From Chitinophagaceae bacterium (GTDB lineage Bacteria > Bacteroidota > Bacteroidia > Chitinophagales > Chitinophagaceae), in assembly GCA_947447265.1 (NCBI GenBank), contig CANFKC010000028.1, forward strand, positions 1 through 64,000: a stretch of DNA of 64,000 bases, written 5' to 3'. This document shows, piece after piece, positions 54,101 through 62,740 of this stretch. Within the stretch, counting starts at the first letter, position 1, and each line of letters begins with the position of its first letter. Below the pieces are notes generated by a model. It was not told where the DNA came from. It worked only from the letters and a program-made list of their open reading frames with translations, and made no database searches. Made by a program: the position numbers and the translations under genes.

Positions 54101-56167
54101 GGTAACAGTAGCAGTTGCCGCTGCTGTGCCGCACGCATTGGTAACAGTATAAGAAATAACAGATGTACCTGCGGTAACACCGGTAACAACACCTGTGCTG
54201 TTTACGGTTGCAACACCGGTAGATACGCTGCTCCAGGTACCACCTGTAGTTGCATCACTGAGTGTAGTTGTTGCGCCAACACAAGCGCTGGTCGTGCCGG
54301 TTATAGTGCCAGCTGATGGCGGAGTATTTACAGTTACTGTAACGGCAGCAGCAAGGCTGTCGCAACTTGTATAGAATACTCTTACGGAATAGCTTCCCGT
54401 TGCACTTGCAGTATAAGATGAGTTTGTTGCGCCTGAAATATCCGTACCACCTAGTTTCCATTGGTAGGTAAGTCCGGTGCCGGTTATGGTGTTAAGTACT
54501 ACGTTACCACCAGTGCAAAATGTTGTAGGACCAGCCGGGGTAATTACTGCCGCAGGCGGAACGCAAACTTTTACATGCGCCCACCATGTATCCCAACGGT
54601 CGGCTGTTGTTGACGCGCATTCCTGCAGTGTCCAGAAGTCAGTAAGATTGATCGGGTCAACAGATGTATTGGAATAATCTCCCCACCTGTTCTTGGTTCC
54701 GGAATATGTTTTGTAATAAGTAGCGCCGCCATGCCTGTAAACGTTAAGCGGCCTCATAGAATCAGCCGGATCGGTATGCAGGTGTAAAGCATAACCAGCA
54801 TTAACGTGTGTGGCTGAAGACGATGTAGAAAAACCTATCAATGCATCGTTATACTTGTTCACCGCAATTGCTGGGAAGTAGTAGAAGTTTGCGCTCGATG
54901 GATCGTCTATCAAACCTATTTGTATTGGTGTTGCGTTAGTATCTATCTGCCACCACTGTGCCGAGCAACGGCTTGCATTGGTAGTAGTGCTGTATGGCAG
55001 AAACACATTGTGTGAGCACCAAACGGTACCATTCATGTATTTACAATCGTATACCCGGTCATCATTGGTCTGCATTTTATTGCTCGTACCTGATTGCGGC
55101 GCAAAGTCGCCACCGGCAGTACCGGAGAACAGGTTCGATTCAAATTGCCATTTTGCTGTGGTTGACGGATACCCGATTGAGGTCATTGTTTCAGAACCCA
55201 CGGCGCCGGTTATCTTCCATAGGCGCATCTGGCCTGCGGTGCCATCCCAGCTTTCTACACAGAACTGGCTTTGTAAAGTAGTATCGTAAGTTATAGCGGG
55301 GGAAATAGTAAATGATGAAGTATAAGTAAAGGCCGTATAAGGAGCACCTGTACCTGCCATTAACTGTGCTTTATTAAATGCCAGTACCCTCGCGTCGCGA
55401 TAGCCACCGGAATTATTAAACCTGTTACCACCCACGGTTATCCATTTTTTATTGTAACCTACAGTCGGGTAGTCTAACCAAGAGGTACCACCGGCGTCCA
55501 TAATAACACGGAACTCATACCAGCTCCCTGTAGGGTTGCTGGTCTGCGAAACAGCTACTAACAGAATGTTCGAATCTGACTGTGCATTTGCATCAGCGAT
55601 AAGGAACCAGCGTTTTGAATATGGGTCATAAATAACACGCGGGTCAAACGCGCCGCCACCCGGAAGTATGGGCAGGAAAAAGTTGCTCAGGCTCACTGAC
55701 GATACATTGGCGCCGGCCCTTGTTTGTATGTGCACACTGGTGTTGATGGCAGTAACAGCATAGTTGCTGTCGACATCGCCATGCGTATCGGGAGGAATAG
55801 AAGTGTTGTTATCATACGTTGCCTGAAACGTGTCGGTTGGCGATGGTGAAGCCGGCAGATACGAAGATGCCGAACTGCTGGAGTAAGATGAATACCCCGA
55901 ATGCCTGAACCTTGCCATTGATGTGTCAGTAGTTTTAGGCAGTGGCGGACGCTCATCTTCGTCTTCATCATTTTCAACACGCATAACCCGCGGAGTGTCG
56001 GGGTGTGCGGCATAATAGGCAGCCAAGGCCGAAAAATTCACAACGGCTGTTGCCGACTCCCTTCCATGTTCAGGAGTCTGGGCCACGGCCTTCAGCGAAA
56101 AAACCAGGAATAGTGCAGCGAAAGTTATCGCAACATTCCTGAAGAGGCAGGTAGAAGTTCTACGCAT
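51113..56167 (-). CDS. Giant T9SS-secreted Ig-repeat surface protein
   Basis: I start at ATG 56167 (MRRTSTCLF) because it gives a normal signal peptide ending SLKAVAQ; a longer frame to 56254 adds only a hydrophobic stretch. The product is about 1684 aa. Residues roughly 40-130 are acidic then Ser/Tyr-rich. The next 400 form a propeller-like region (YDPYSKRWFLIADANAQSD). Then come more than ten Ig-like repeats with the alternating pieces CTGGNVVLNTITGTGLTYQW and ITGTTSACVGATTTLSDATT. A type A sorting domain (LVPNPNNGTFTISG) ends it. No enzymatic domain is evident, so adhesion is the best guess. Confidence 0.88.
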   Translation of the reverse strand: MRRTSTCLFRNVAITFAALFLVFSLKAVAQTPEHGRESATAVVNFSALAAYYAAHPDTPRVMRVENDEDEDERPPLPKTTDTSMARFRHSGYSSYSSSSASSYLPASPSPTDTFQATYDNNTSIPPDTHGDVDSNYAVTAINTSVHIQTRAGANVSSVSLSNFFLPILPGGGAFDPRVIYDPYSKRWFLIADANAQSDSNILLVAVSQTSNPTGSWYEFRVIMDAGGTSWLDYPTVGYNKKWITVGGNRFNNSGGYRDARVLAFNKAQLMAGTGAPYTAFTYTSSFTISPAITYDTTLQSQFCVESWDGTAGQMRLWKITGAVGSETMTSIGYPSTTAKWQFESNLFSGTAGGDFAPQSGTSNKMQTNDDRVYDCKYMNGTVWCSHNVFLPYSTTTNASRCSAQWWQIDTNATPIQIGLIDDPSSANFYYFPAIAVNKYNDALIGFSTSSSATHVNAGYALHLHTDPADSMRPLNVYRHGGATYYKTYSGTKNRWGDYSNTSVDPINLTDFWTLQECASTTADRWDTWWAHVKVCVPPAAVITPAGPTTFCTGGNVVLNTITGTGLTYQWKLGGTDISGATNSSYTASATGSYSVRVFYTSCDSLAAAVTVTVNTPPSAGTITGTTSACVGATTTLSDATTGGTWSSVSTGVATVNSTGVVTGVTAGTSVISYTVTNACGTAAATATVTINPLPTVASISGPASVCAGGTITLTDATTGGVWTSGSTGIATVNTSGVVTGVGAGSAIISYTVTNGFGCVARATATVTVNVGISATITPAGPTTFCTGGSVVLNANTGTGYTYQWQLGGTPITAATNASYTASVAGNYTVVIRSGACAATSSATTVTINTVYAAPITGASSVCIAATATVADTSTGGVWSSGSTGIATINSSGVITGVAAGTAVISYSVTNACGTAVATRSITVNSPTTVAAITGTTTVCSGGSITLADATAGGVWTSGATGIATINTSGVVTGVAVGSAPITYTVTNSFGCVSRATTTVTVTSGISATATAGGATTFCAGGSVTLSSSTGSGYTYQWQVGGTNISGATSATYTVTTSGVYNVVITQGSCVASSSTITVTVNAAYAAPISGASAVCIGANTTLTDATTGGTWTSGSTGIASVSSAGIVYGLAAGTAVISYSVTNACGTAVATRTMTVSAPTTVAAITGATTVCPGNTITLADATTGGVWSSTNTTIATVSTTGVVRGIAAGSDTIKYSVTNASGCTSFATTVITVLAAPAATITAAGPTTFCTGGHVILNATAGSGLSYQWKIGGSNISGATNASYNASTAGVMTVVITNASGCATTSAGTVITVTSGTTVVPAVSITANPGIILCSGSVSDTFTAIPVNGGSAPAYQWYVNGTATATTSTMRYTPGAGDVVKVKLTSNATCALPDTASASVTITISGFITPSVSISPYPNDTVCSGTPVTLTPVAVNGGSAPTYTWTKNGIFATAASSYTYLPANGDVILVTLRSSFPCLTIDTAVSSPLTITVDTNVSNTVTITASRLTITALGQPVTFTATAPHGGSSPAYQWLLNGLVVPGATNSVYVSTVLGSGQVVTCRVTSSDPCASPNPAISNGILVTLVPAGIKDQQHTAGSFLLVPNPNNGTFTISGTIDAIADGKVTIKVADMLGQIIYINDAQITNGTLNEHITLDRTLANGIYVINIISAEGSYVMHMVLNK

Positions 56168-56370
56168 AAGTAAACCAGGATTAAAATAAAGTACTATAAA
56201 AAAACAGCGTAAGATAACTATTTTATAGAATATATAATGAAACAATAAAAACATAATACGTTTTAACCGCTAATAATCATTAAGTTGAGGTTCAGCGCAG
56301 TGGTGTAAGCGGCTGATTCAGCAGGTTTTCCTAAAGTTTGAACTATACAGGGCATCAACGCACTTTTCAT

Positions 56371-56378
56371 TACCTTTG
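56371..56378 (+). promoter_or_regulatory. -7 box of clpX
   Basis: TACCTTTG fits TAnnTTTG, 27 bases before the ATG at 56406. The nearest TTTG upstream (56337-56340) is too far away for a standard -33. The box overlaps the alternative upstream ATG at 56376, which argues for the later start. Confidence 0.5.
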
Positions 56379-56405
56379 CACTCCAAAAAACAGCTAAACA
56401 AAATA

Positions 56406-57647
56406 ATGGCTAAACAAACTGAAAAAAAATGTTCCTTTTGCGATCGCTCGGAAAGCGAAGTGAATATTCTTTTCACCGGCATAAAAGGTAACATCTGCGA
56501 CCAGTGTATTGAAAACGCTCATTCACTGCTTATAGAAGCTACCGGCGATAAAAAAGCCCCGGTAAAGGCAACCCCGGATATACAAAGGAATATCAACTAC
56601 AAGCCACGCGAAGTAAAGGCTTTTCTTGACCAGTATGTTATAGGCCAGGACGATGCAAAAAAAGTATTAGCAGTTGCTATATACAACCACTATAAACGTC
56701 TTACTATGCCTGCTCAGGATGATGTGGAGATTGAAAAATCAAACATCATTATGGTGGGTGAAACCGGTACCGGCAAAACATTGCTGGCTAAAAGTATAGC
56801 CCGTATGCTGCAGGTGCCTTTCGCTATTGTAGATGCAACTGTATTTACTGAAGCTGGTTATGTAGGCGAAGATGTGGAGAGCATACTTTCAAGGTTGTTG
56901 CAGGCGAGCAATTATGATGTGCCTGCGGCTGAAAGAGGTATTGTTTATATAGATGAAATAGATAAGATAGGCCGTAAAAGCGATAACCCTTCAATAACCC
57001 GCGATGTGAGTGGCGAGGGTGTGCAGCAGGCCATGCTTAAGTTGCTTGAAGGTTCTGAAGTGCTGGTGCCACCACAAGGCGGCCGCAAGCACCCGGAACA
57101 AAAAATGATAAAAGTAAACACTACCAACATCCTCTTCATTTGTGGTGGCGCTTTTGAAGGTATTGATAAAATGATTGCCCGCAGGGTGCAAACGGCTTCA
57201 ATAGGTTACAACGCCATTAAAGCATCGAAAGATGTGGACAGGGCAAACCTGCTGCAATACGTAAATGCACAGGACCTGCGTACGTTCGGATTGATACCGG
57301 AATTGCTGGGCAGGTTACCGATAGTTACCTATCTGAATCCCCTCGATACCGCATCGCTTAAGCGTATACTTACAGAGCCGAAAAATGCCTTGATAAAACA
57401 ATACACCAGGCTCTTTGAATTCGATAATATAAAACTTACGGTTGAAGACGGTGCGCTCGACTATATGGTAGAAAAAGCAATTCAGTATAAGTTAGGCGGA
57501 AGGGGCCTGAGGGCTATTTGCGAAATGATACTAACGGATGCTATGTTCGATTTGCCATCAGAAAAGCAGAGCGATTTCCACCTTACACTGGAATATGCCA
57601 AGCAAATTATAGAACATACCAAACTGGAACAACTTAAAGCGGCATAG
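56406..57647 (+). CDS. clpX: ATP-dependent Clp protease ATP-binding subunit ClpX
   Basis: The start at 56406 gives a 413-aa protein beginning [12 protein letters not shown]. The zinc-binding domain has C9, C12, C31 and C34. The AAA+ module has Walker A GETGTGKT (118-125), Walker [14 protein letters not shown], the pore-loop GYVGED and the sensor/arginine-finger LGRLPI region, with the RGLR sensor-2 box near the end. The ClpP-contact IGF-type loop is replaced by IGY. It unfolds tagged proteins for ClpP. clpP is not adjacent. Confidence 0.97.
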   Translation: MAKQTEKKCSFCDRSESEVNILFTGIKGNICDQCIENAHSLLIEATGDKKAPVKATPDIQRNINYKPREVKAFLDQYVIGQDDAKKVLAVAIYNHYKRLTMPAQDDVEIEKSNIIMVGETGTGKTLLAKSIARMLQVPFAIVDATVFTEAGYVGEDVESILSRLLQASNYDVPAAERGIVYIDEIDKIGRKSDNPSITRDVSGEGVQQAMLKLLEGSEVLVPPQGGRKHPEQKMIKVNTTNILFICGGAFEGIDKMIARRVQTASIGYNAIKASKDVDRANLLQYVNAQDLRTFGLIPELLGRLPIVTYLNPLDTASLKRILTEPKNALIKQYTRLFEFDNIKLTVEDGALDYMVEKAIQYKLGGRGLRAICEMILTDAMFDLPSEKQSDFHLTLEYAKQIIEHTKLEQLKAA

Positions 57648-57713
57648 TTAAAAGTGAATGCCCGGAGTTTCAAATTCAGGTAGCAACATTAACAGCCATA
57701 AAAGCAAACGAAC

Positions 57714-57902
57714 ATGAACGAGCTGATAAACGAATTAAAAAGCAATGCCGGCCTTACAGAAGACCAGGCGATAAAGGCCATAAACATCATGAAAGGGTTT
57801 GTCATGGCTAAAGTACCACCTATGTTCAGCGGTGTGGTAGAAAGTTTTTTCGCAGGCGCTCCGGCTAACAAGGATATAGATATTACCGAGATAACAGGCT
57901 AA
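57714..57902 (+). CDS. Small conserved-looking helical protein (62 aa)
   Basis: MNELINELKSNAGLTEDQAI is followed by KAINIMKGFVMAKVPPMFSG and VVESFFAGAP. The layout (helix, LTEDQA capping box, helix, KVPP turn, helix) resembles short DUF2267/DUF2780-like bundle proteins, but I cannot assign it. No signal peptide. It follows clpX by 66 bp and ends in its own terminator, so it may be read through from clpX. Confidence 0.65.
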   Translation: MNELINELKSNAGLTEDQAIKAINIMKGFVMAKVPPMFSGVVESFFAGAPANKDIDITEITG

Positions 57903-57925
57903 CTGAAATTTAGGCCATACATTTG

Positions 57926-57960
57926 AAACACCTGCTGAATCATTCCGGCAGGTGTTTTTT
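57926..57960 (+). terminator. Intrinsic terminator after the 62-aa gene
   Basis: AAACACCTGC (57926-57935) pairs with GCAGGTGTTT (57948-57957), followed by T's to 57960. Confidence 0.9.
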
Positions 57961-57983
57961 AATTCCACCACAATACACCCCAA

Positions 57984-58787
57984 ATGTTATACCTCATACA
58001 CGAAAACCCCATAAGGGACACCCATCATAAATTACTCATCAGTAACATTGAGAAGATGGGACTGGATTATGAATTGGTACAATTTGCCCCGCTGGATGTA
58101 GAGATTACCTTCCAGACGAAGCGTAAGGATGTTTGGGTTTTTGGTACGTTCAGTCTTGTGCATTTTGTAAATAAATATGGCTTCTATCCCGGGTCGATGT
58201 ATAATTCCAATCACGACTTTGAGGTGTATGCACCCAGGTATGGAGAAAATATGCTTAACCACGATGCAGTCGTTTTCGGTTTCACCGAACCGCTGCCGGA
58301 GGGTAAGCAATGGGATATGTTTTTTGCGCGGCCATGTGGCGATACCAAGGCGTTTACCGGGCAGGTATTTATGCGCCACAGCTGGAATGAGTATGTAAAG
58401 CAGCAGATCAATAATGATAACCTCCGGTATATAAAAGAAAAGCCTGAGACAATCAGGGTACTGATAAGCCCGCTTAAAAACATTGCCTCAGAAATAAGGT
58501 GCTGGATAGTGGGTGGAAAAGTAATTACCATGAGCCAATACCGCGCAGGGAATGCTTTAGTGCCTTTGAATCTGGACCATGATTTGGTACTGAAAGAAAA
58601 GGTGCAGCAGCTGGCAGATATCTATCAGCCTGCCGAAGCATTTGTACTGGATGTATGCAAACTAAGCAACACAGCCCAGCAAGACGAAATTAAAATTGTC
58701 GAGATCAATTGCATGAATTGTTCCGGCTTTTACAAGGCAGATATGAAGTTGCTACTCGGTGCGTTGGAGCACCATTTTAAAAAATAA
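57984..58787 (+). CDS. ATP-grasp (R2K clade) family protein
   Basis: The 267-aa protein fits the R2K group of ATP-grasp enzymes: FFARPCGDTKAFTG (the R-x2-G-D-x-K nucleotide-binding strand), IASEIRCWIVGGKVITMSQY and the metal-binding AFVLDVCKLSN with KIVEINCMNCSGFY. ATP-grasp enzymes ligate a carboxylate to an amine or thiol through an acyl-phosphate. R2K members often act in peptide modification or phage/defence settings, and the substrate here is unknown. It is cytoplasmic and follows a terminator, so it is a separate unit. Confidence 0.8.
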   Translation: MLYLIHENPIRDTHHKLLISNIEKMGLDYELVQFAPLDVEITFQTKRKDVWVFGTFSLVHFVNKYGFYPGSMYNSNHDFEVYAPRYGENMLNHDAVVFGFTEPLPEGKQWDMFFARPCGDTKAFTGQVFMRHSWNEYVKQQINNDNLRYIKEKPETIRVLISPLKNIASEIRCWIVGGKVITMSQYRAGNALVPLNLDHDLVLKEKVQQLADIYQPAEAFVLDVCKLSNTAQQDEIKIVEINCMNCSGFYKADMKLLLGALEHHFKK

Positions 58788-58963
58788 GCCTATTCATTAA
58801 TGGTCATTAAAACTTTGGTTTAGTTACCAGGCCCACGTCCGTTTTTAGATAAATTCTTTCATTTCCCTGCCGCACCATTAATTCACATTAACTATCAGTA
58901 AATATAATAGTTAAACTAACGTTAAAGCACTACAGAGCAAAAATGGTCAGTTCAGGTATTTGT

Positions 58964-58971
58964 TAGATTTG
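58964..58971 (+). promoter_or_regulatory. -7 box of the T9SS repeat protein gene
   Basis: TAGATTTG fits TAnnTTTG, 20 bases before the ATG at 58992. No convincing -33 element at the expected distance. Confidence 0.4.
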
Positions 58972-58991
58972 TTTAACTAAATCCTGAAAAA

Positions 58992-60284
58992 ATGAAACAA
59001 AAAGCCTTTATCGCTCTGCTGCTATCCCTTAATACGTTTGCGAATGCACAAAGCAGTAGTCCATTCTACGGTATAGCGAGAAACAGTACCGCATCTACTG
59101 ATATCTACCTGGCTACAGTTAATTCCGCAACAGGTGTTGTATCTAATATCGGTTCTACGCCAATTGGCACAAGCATTAACCTTACCGGTGCAGCACTCGA
59201 TCCTTACAATAACAACTTTTACTTTGTAGGAGCTAATGACATTAAAACGGTCAATCTGACAACCGGCGCACTAACCCGGTCAGTAGCGATGTATAACCCC
59301 ATTGCTGACAGCTATTTTGATAATTACCGATTTAATAATTCTGATACGTCGCTCTATGGCCTGGCGCGCAGGGTTGTTTATGATTCGACTACAGCTACCA
59401 CTACAGGGCAAGTATATCTGGCTACTGTTAATATAACCACCGGTATCATTAGCCAGATATCATCATCATCGGTAGCGAGCGGCTACTCCATGGGAGGGAG
59501 TGCAATTGACCCGTACATGAAAATATTTTACTTTACTACGGGCTCAGTTCTTGTTGGGCTTGATATGTATGATGGATCGATTTATTCCAGCGCCCCAATA
59601 GGTGTTGCTACAGGAATGATATTTGATAACATTGCGTATAGTTGCGCTGATTCTACCGTATATGGGCTTATAAGAGAAAACTTTTTTGATACTACATACG
59701 ATGCTTCAGATTCTACAATATTCTATGTTAATCTGGACTCTACTACTATTCGACTCGGCAAAATTAACACCGGCACAGGTGCAGTTACTATCATATCTCC
59801 TTACTCTATAGCGTCAGGCGGCTATTCACTTAATGCGGGAGCTACCATCGATCCTTCTGCAATGGTGTATTACTATAACAATGGTCGCGAGCTGATAGGA
59901 GTTTCACTTGCTACCGGGCTCATTGTAACCAGCCCTACGCTCAGCAATACCGATGGAGAGTACTTTGATTTGATGCGCATTCATTCCAATTGTATCAGTG
60001 CAACACTTCCAATGCGGGTAAGGTCAACTACCAACATCACAAATCTTCAGGCCAAAGCGACAGCTAATATTTACCCCAACCCTGCTAGCGACGACATAAA
60101 TATTGATTGTGCTGAAGTTATCAATAAGGTTGAAATGATTGATATGGTTGGCAATGTAGTTAAAGTTCAAGCAGGCAACTCAAAAACAGCTACTATAAAT
60201 ATTCATGATTGCGCACCCGGGGTGTATTTTATAAAATGTTACACGAAAGATAGTATCACTACCGATAGGATACTCAAGAGGTAG
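58992..60284 (+). CDS. T9SS-secreted propeller-like protein
   Basis: The 430-aa protein has a signal peptide ending TFANAQ. Repeats of about 70-80 residues carry a shared pattern: SPFYGIARNST, DIYLATVNSATGVVSNIGST, DPYNNNFYFVG, then QVYLATVNITTGIISQISSS and FYVNLDSTTIRLGKINTGTG. This suggests a beta-propeller. The last 75 residues are a type A sorting domain (NIYPNPASDDINIDCAEV, then CAPGVYFIKCYTKD). Surface location is predicted; ligand unknown. Confidence 0.8.
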   Translation: MKQKAFIALLLSLNTFANAQSSSPFYGIARNSTASTDIYLATVNSATGVVSNIGSTPIGTSINLTGAALDPYNNNFYFVGANDIKTVNLTTGALTRSVAMYNPIADSYFDNYRFNNSDTSLYGLARRVVYDSTTATTTGQVYLATVNITTGIISQISSSSVASGYSMGGSAIDPYMKIFYFTTGSVLVGLDMYDGSIYSSAPIGVATGMIFDNIAYSCADSTVYGLIRENFFDTTYDASDSTIFYVNLDSTTIRLGKINTGTGAVTIISPYSIASGGYSLNAGATIDPSAMVYYYNNGRELIGVSLATGLIVTSPTLSNTDGEYFDLMRIHSNCISATLPMRVRSTTNITNLQAKATANIYPNPASDDINIDCAEVINKVEMIDMVGNVVKVQAGNSKTATINIHDCAPGVYFIKCYTKDSITTDRILKR

Positions 60285-60341
60285 TCTTGAAAACTAGTTT
60301 ATTATTGAAAGGTCTCATAACCGGCCCCAACCCTAGAAGGA

Positions 60342-60377
60342 ACGACCCACCTGATAGATCACAATCAGGTGGGTCGT
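60342..60377 (+). terminator. Hairpin after the T9SS protein gene
   Basis: A perfect 14-bp stem (60342-60355 with 60364-60377) with an 8-base loop; the T tail is weak. Confidence 0.7.
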
Positions 60378-60461
60378 CTCTATAATATCAGTATCAAATA
60401 TTGAAGACACACTGGTAAATAGCAGTATTACCATTTAATCGCTACCAGCAACTAATAAACG

Positions 60462-60971
60462 CTAGTATTTCAGCACAAAGTGCTGCTTTTCTTTAAATTC
60501 CTTTTTGAAAAAGAGTAGGCCAACACCATAGAGGTCTATGCTCATCAGCACCTTGGGGTGTTTGCACAGCCGCAGCCATTTTGTAGTATGTCGCTTCGTT
60601 TTGTGTATACCTGCAACCATTATACCGCTATTGTTTTTGAGGTACGGTATGTGTTTATTAAACATGCGCACCCAATCGCCGGGATTAAGGTCTTTCATTA
60701 ATAAAAGGTCGTAGGCAACCGGGTCGTCCTCGTTATCATGCGTAAGGCATACCAGGCTACTGTAATTATAGTATTCAGTCAGTTTATGTAGTAAGGTAAA
60801 GTAATGTGGCTGCAACCATTTGTAAGGTTGTAGTTTTTCAGGTATGGTGCCGGTATCCTTTACACCAAGCACTTTTTCCTGCAGTTCGTATGCAAAAGGA
60901 GAATGCACCCCATGTAGGTTTTTGGCCTTGTAGCGGTAACTGATGTATTGTTTTAGTGCGTGGAGTGTCAC
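60462..60971 (-). CDS. Shortened methyltransferase-like protein
   Basis: This 169-aa protein has the ends of a Bacteroidota family of class I SAM-dependent methyltransferase-like proteins: YRYKAKNLHGVHSPFAYEL at the N-terminus and HPKVLMSIDLYGVGLLFFKK with a final KQHFVLKY. Full members as I recall are 230-270 aa, with a glycine-rich SAM loop in between. Here the middle is short and no GxGxG-type loop is visible, so catalysis is doubtful. Its ATG overlaps the folA stop (ATGA at 60971-60968), so it is translationally coupled to folA. Confidence 0.6.
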   Translation of the reverse strand: MTLHALKQYISYRYKAKNLHGVHSPFAYELQEKVLGVKDTGTIPEKLQPYKWLQPHYFTLLHKLTEYYNYSSLVCLTHDNEDDPVAYDLLLMKDLNPGDWVRMFNKHIPYLKNNSGIMVAGIHKTKRHTTKWLRLCKHPKVLMSIDLYGVGLLFFKKEFKEKQHFVLKY

Positions 60972-61471
60972 AGTTCTATCCTTTCAAATTGCTGAAAAGT
61001 AAAAGGGAAAGCATGCTTCTCATCAGTCGTGTGCTTTTCTTCCCAGGTAAGTTTCCAATGTGTGTGGTCAACATCAGGGAAAAAAGCATCAGCATCCGGT
61101 ATTTCGGTATGTACGTTAGTTATGTAGAGCCTGTCAGCCAATGGCATGGCCAGTTTAAAAATTATGCCGCCGCCAATTATAAAAGCTTCCTCAATATCGT
61201 CAGCTTCCAGTTTTTTCAAGGCATCGTTTACATCATTGTAAAGCAATACCCCTTCCGGCAATTGCAGGTCTTTCGAATGCGAAAGCACAATATTGAGCCT
61301 GCCGGGCAAAGGTTTCCCGAGTGCTTCAAAAGTTTTACGGCCCATAACTACGGGCTTGCCAAGAGTGGTGCGTTTGAAAAACTTAAGATCATCAGGCAAA
61401 CTCCATGGCAAATTATTATCCCTGCCAATGGCATTATTTTCTGAAACGGCGACTATAAAGGAAACGATCAT
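60968..61471 (-). CDS. folA: Dihydrofolate reductase
   Basis: The 167-aa enzyme reduces dihydrofolate with NADPH. Signatures: SFIVAVSENNAIGRDNNLPW at the N-terminus, LPDDLKFFKRTTLGKPVVMG with the substrate-binding Asp, GRKTFEALGKPLPGRLNIVL and EAFIIGGGIIFKLAMPLADR. A TATATTTG -7 box lies 20 bp upstream. thyA, whose product makes dihydrofolate, lies about 360 bp upstream on the same strand. Confidence 0.96.
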   Translation of the reverse strand: MIVSFIVAVSENNAIGRDNNLPWSLPDDLKFFKRTTLGKPVVMGRKTFEALGKPLPGRLNIVLSHSKDLQLPEGVLLYNDVNDALKKLEADDIEEAFIIGGGIIFKLAMPLADRLYITNVHTEIPDADAFFPDVDHTHWKLTWEEKHTTDEKHAFPFTFQQFERIEL

Positions 61472-61490
61472 TCTTAATAAAACTATACCC

Positions 61491-61498
61491 CAAATATA
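61491..61498 (-). promoter_or_regulatory. -7 box of folA
   Basis: TATATTTG on the minus strand fits TAnnTTTG, 20 bases before the ATG at 61471. Confidence 0.5.
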
Positions 61499-61499
61499 G

Positions 61500-61829
61500 G
61501 CATTTAAGGGGAATGAGGCCAGGTCAACAACTTATTGGAAGAAGGGCGCGCAATGCCGCTATTCAATATCATCCAAGATTTAAGCAGCGTAAGCACAAGT
61601 TTGTGAAATTGATAATGCAAAGCACTGCAAACACTCTAAGATGCCAAATCCCGAAGGGCACTGTTGTTAAGGATTATTTCAAAAGCCTGCGCGACTGCGC
61701 AGACGTCAAATCTCCCTTCTCTGTGGGAGAAGGGCTGGGGATGAGGCTTTATATTGCTTAACTTAATGCCCAATCCCGAAAGGATGACATGATTGTAGCA
61801 ACACGTGACAAACACGCACAAAACCAGCT
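61500..61829. other. folA-thyA intergenic region with dispersed-repeat-like sequence
   Basis: It contains two AATCCCGAA[A/G]GG motifs (about 61659 and 61770) and a hairpin-forming CCCTTCTC...GAGAAGGG segment near 61714-61732 embedded in a TCTCCC...GGGGATGAGG context. Such sequences recur as intergenic repeats in many Bacteroidota genomes. Open frames across it look like repeat read-through, not genes. Confidence 0.5.
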
Positions 61830-62624
61830 CTACACTGCTATCGGGGCTTTTATGCCGGGATGGCTCTGGTAGTTTTCCAGCGTAAAATCTACAAAGTTAA
61901 AATCGAAAAGATCTTTTACGGCAGGGTTGAGGCGCATAACCGGCAACGGATATGGCGTACGGCTCAGTTGCAGCTTAGCCTGATCCATATGGTTCAGGTA
62001 AAGATGCACATCGCCGAAAGTGTGAATAAATTCGCCGGCTTCCAACCCGCAAACCTGGGCCATCATCATGGTAAGCAGCGCATAAGATGCGATATTAAAG
62101 GGAACACCTAAAAATGTATCAGCGCTGCGCTGGTAAAGCTGGCAGCTCAATTTGCCATCACTCACATAAAACTGGAACAAGGCATGGCAGGGGCTGAGCG
62201 CCATTTTAGGCAGGTCACTCACATTCCAGGCGCTTATTATCATGCGCCGGCTATCCGGATTGGTTTTTATCTGGTGCAATACGTCCTTTAACTGGTCATA
62301 GGTTTTTCCATCAGCGCCGGTCCAGCTGCGCCATTGGTGGCCATAAACAGGGCCGAGGTCGCCATTTTCGTCAGCCCATTCATCCCAGATGCTTACATTA
62401 TGGTCTTTGAGGTATTGTATATTGGTATCGCCTTTTAAAAACCACAGCAGTTCATAAATAATAGACTTTAAATGCAGCTTTTTGGTAGTTACCAGGGGGA
62501 AACCATCCTGCAGGTTAAAGCGCATCTGGTAGCCAAAGCAGCTGAGCGTGCCGGTACCGGTACGGTCGCCTTTCTCTACCCCTGTATCCAGTATGTGCTG
62601 TAGTAAGTTTAAATATGCCTGCAT
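61830..62624 (-). CDS. thyA: Thymidylate synthase
   Basis: Starting at ATG 62624 ([10 protein letters not shown]) gives 264 aa with the catalytic cysteine at C146 ([11 protein letters not shown]), the same length and numbering as E. coli ThyA. Other signatures are [20 protein letters not shown], the dUMP-phosphate-binding [31 protein letters not shown] and HLYLNHMDQ. The enzyme converts dUMP to dTMP using methylene-tetrahydrofolate. A longer in-frame ATG at 62645 lies inside the -7 promoter box and is unlikely to be used. Confidence 0.97.
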   Translation of the reverse strand: MQAYLNLLQHILDTGVEKGDRTGTGTLSCFGYQMRFNLQDGFPLVTTKKLHLKSIIYELLWFLKGDTNIQYLKDHNVSIWDEWADENGDLGPVYGHQWRSWTGADGKTYDQLKDVLHQIKTNPDSRRMIISAWNVSDLPKMALSPCHALFQFYVSDGKLSCQLYQRSADTFLGVPFNIASYALLTMMMAQVCGLEAGEFIHTFGDVHLYLNHMDQAKLQLSRTPYPLPVMRLNPAVKDLFDFNFVDFTLENYQSHPGIKAPIAV

Positions 62625-62642
62625 GAAACCAAAATTAGTTAT

Positions 62643-62650
62643 CAAAAGTA
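62643..62650 (-). promoter_or_regulatory. -7 box of thyA
   Basis: TACTTTTG on the minus strand fits TAnnTTTG. It ends 18 bases before the ATG at 62624 and overlaps the ATG at 62645, so it decides the start. Confidence 0.55.
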
Positions 62651-62702
62651 AGAAGAAGTTTCATGCAGTCAATTTTAACGCGTCCACCAAATAAAATCTT
62701 TA

Positions 62703-62710
62703 TACTTTTG
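62703..62710 (+). promoter_or_regulatory. -7 box of the glycosyltransferase gene
   Basis: TACTTTTG fits TAnnTTTG, 30 bases before the ATG at 62741. No good -33 element was found. Confidence 0.45.
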
Positions 62711-62740
62711 CCAGTCAAAACCGGTTTTACTTTATACTAA

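Noticed and set aside
47280-54560. CRISPR array or simple tandem repeat
   Set aside because: The repetition is in protein-coding Ig modules of about 80 residues with diverged DNA; no short identical repeats with unique spacers were seen anywhere in the window.
61513-61821. Open frames on both strands between folA and thyA
   Set aside because: They run across the dispersed-repeat-like hairpin and motifs; the peptides resemble repeat read-through.
62625-62645. Seven-residue N-terminal extension of thyA
   Set aside because: The upstream ATG lies in the -7 promoter box, and the shorter form matches E. coli ThyA in length and catalytic Cys number.
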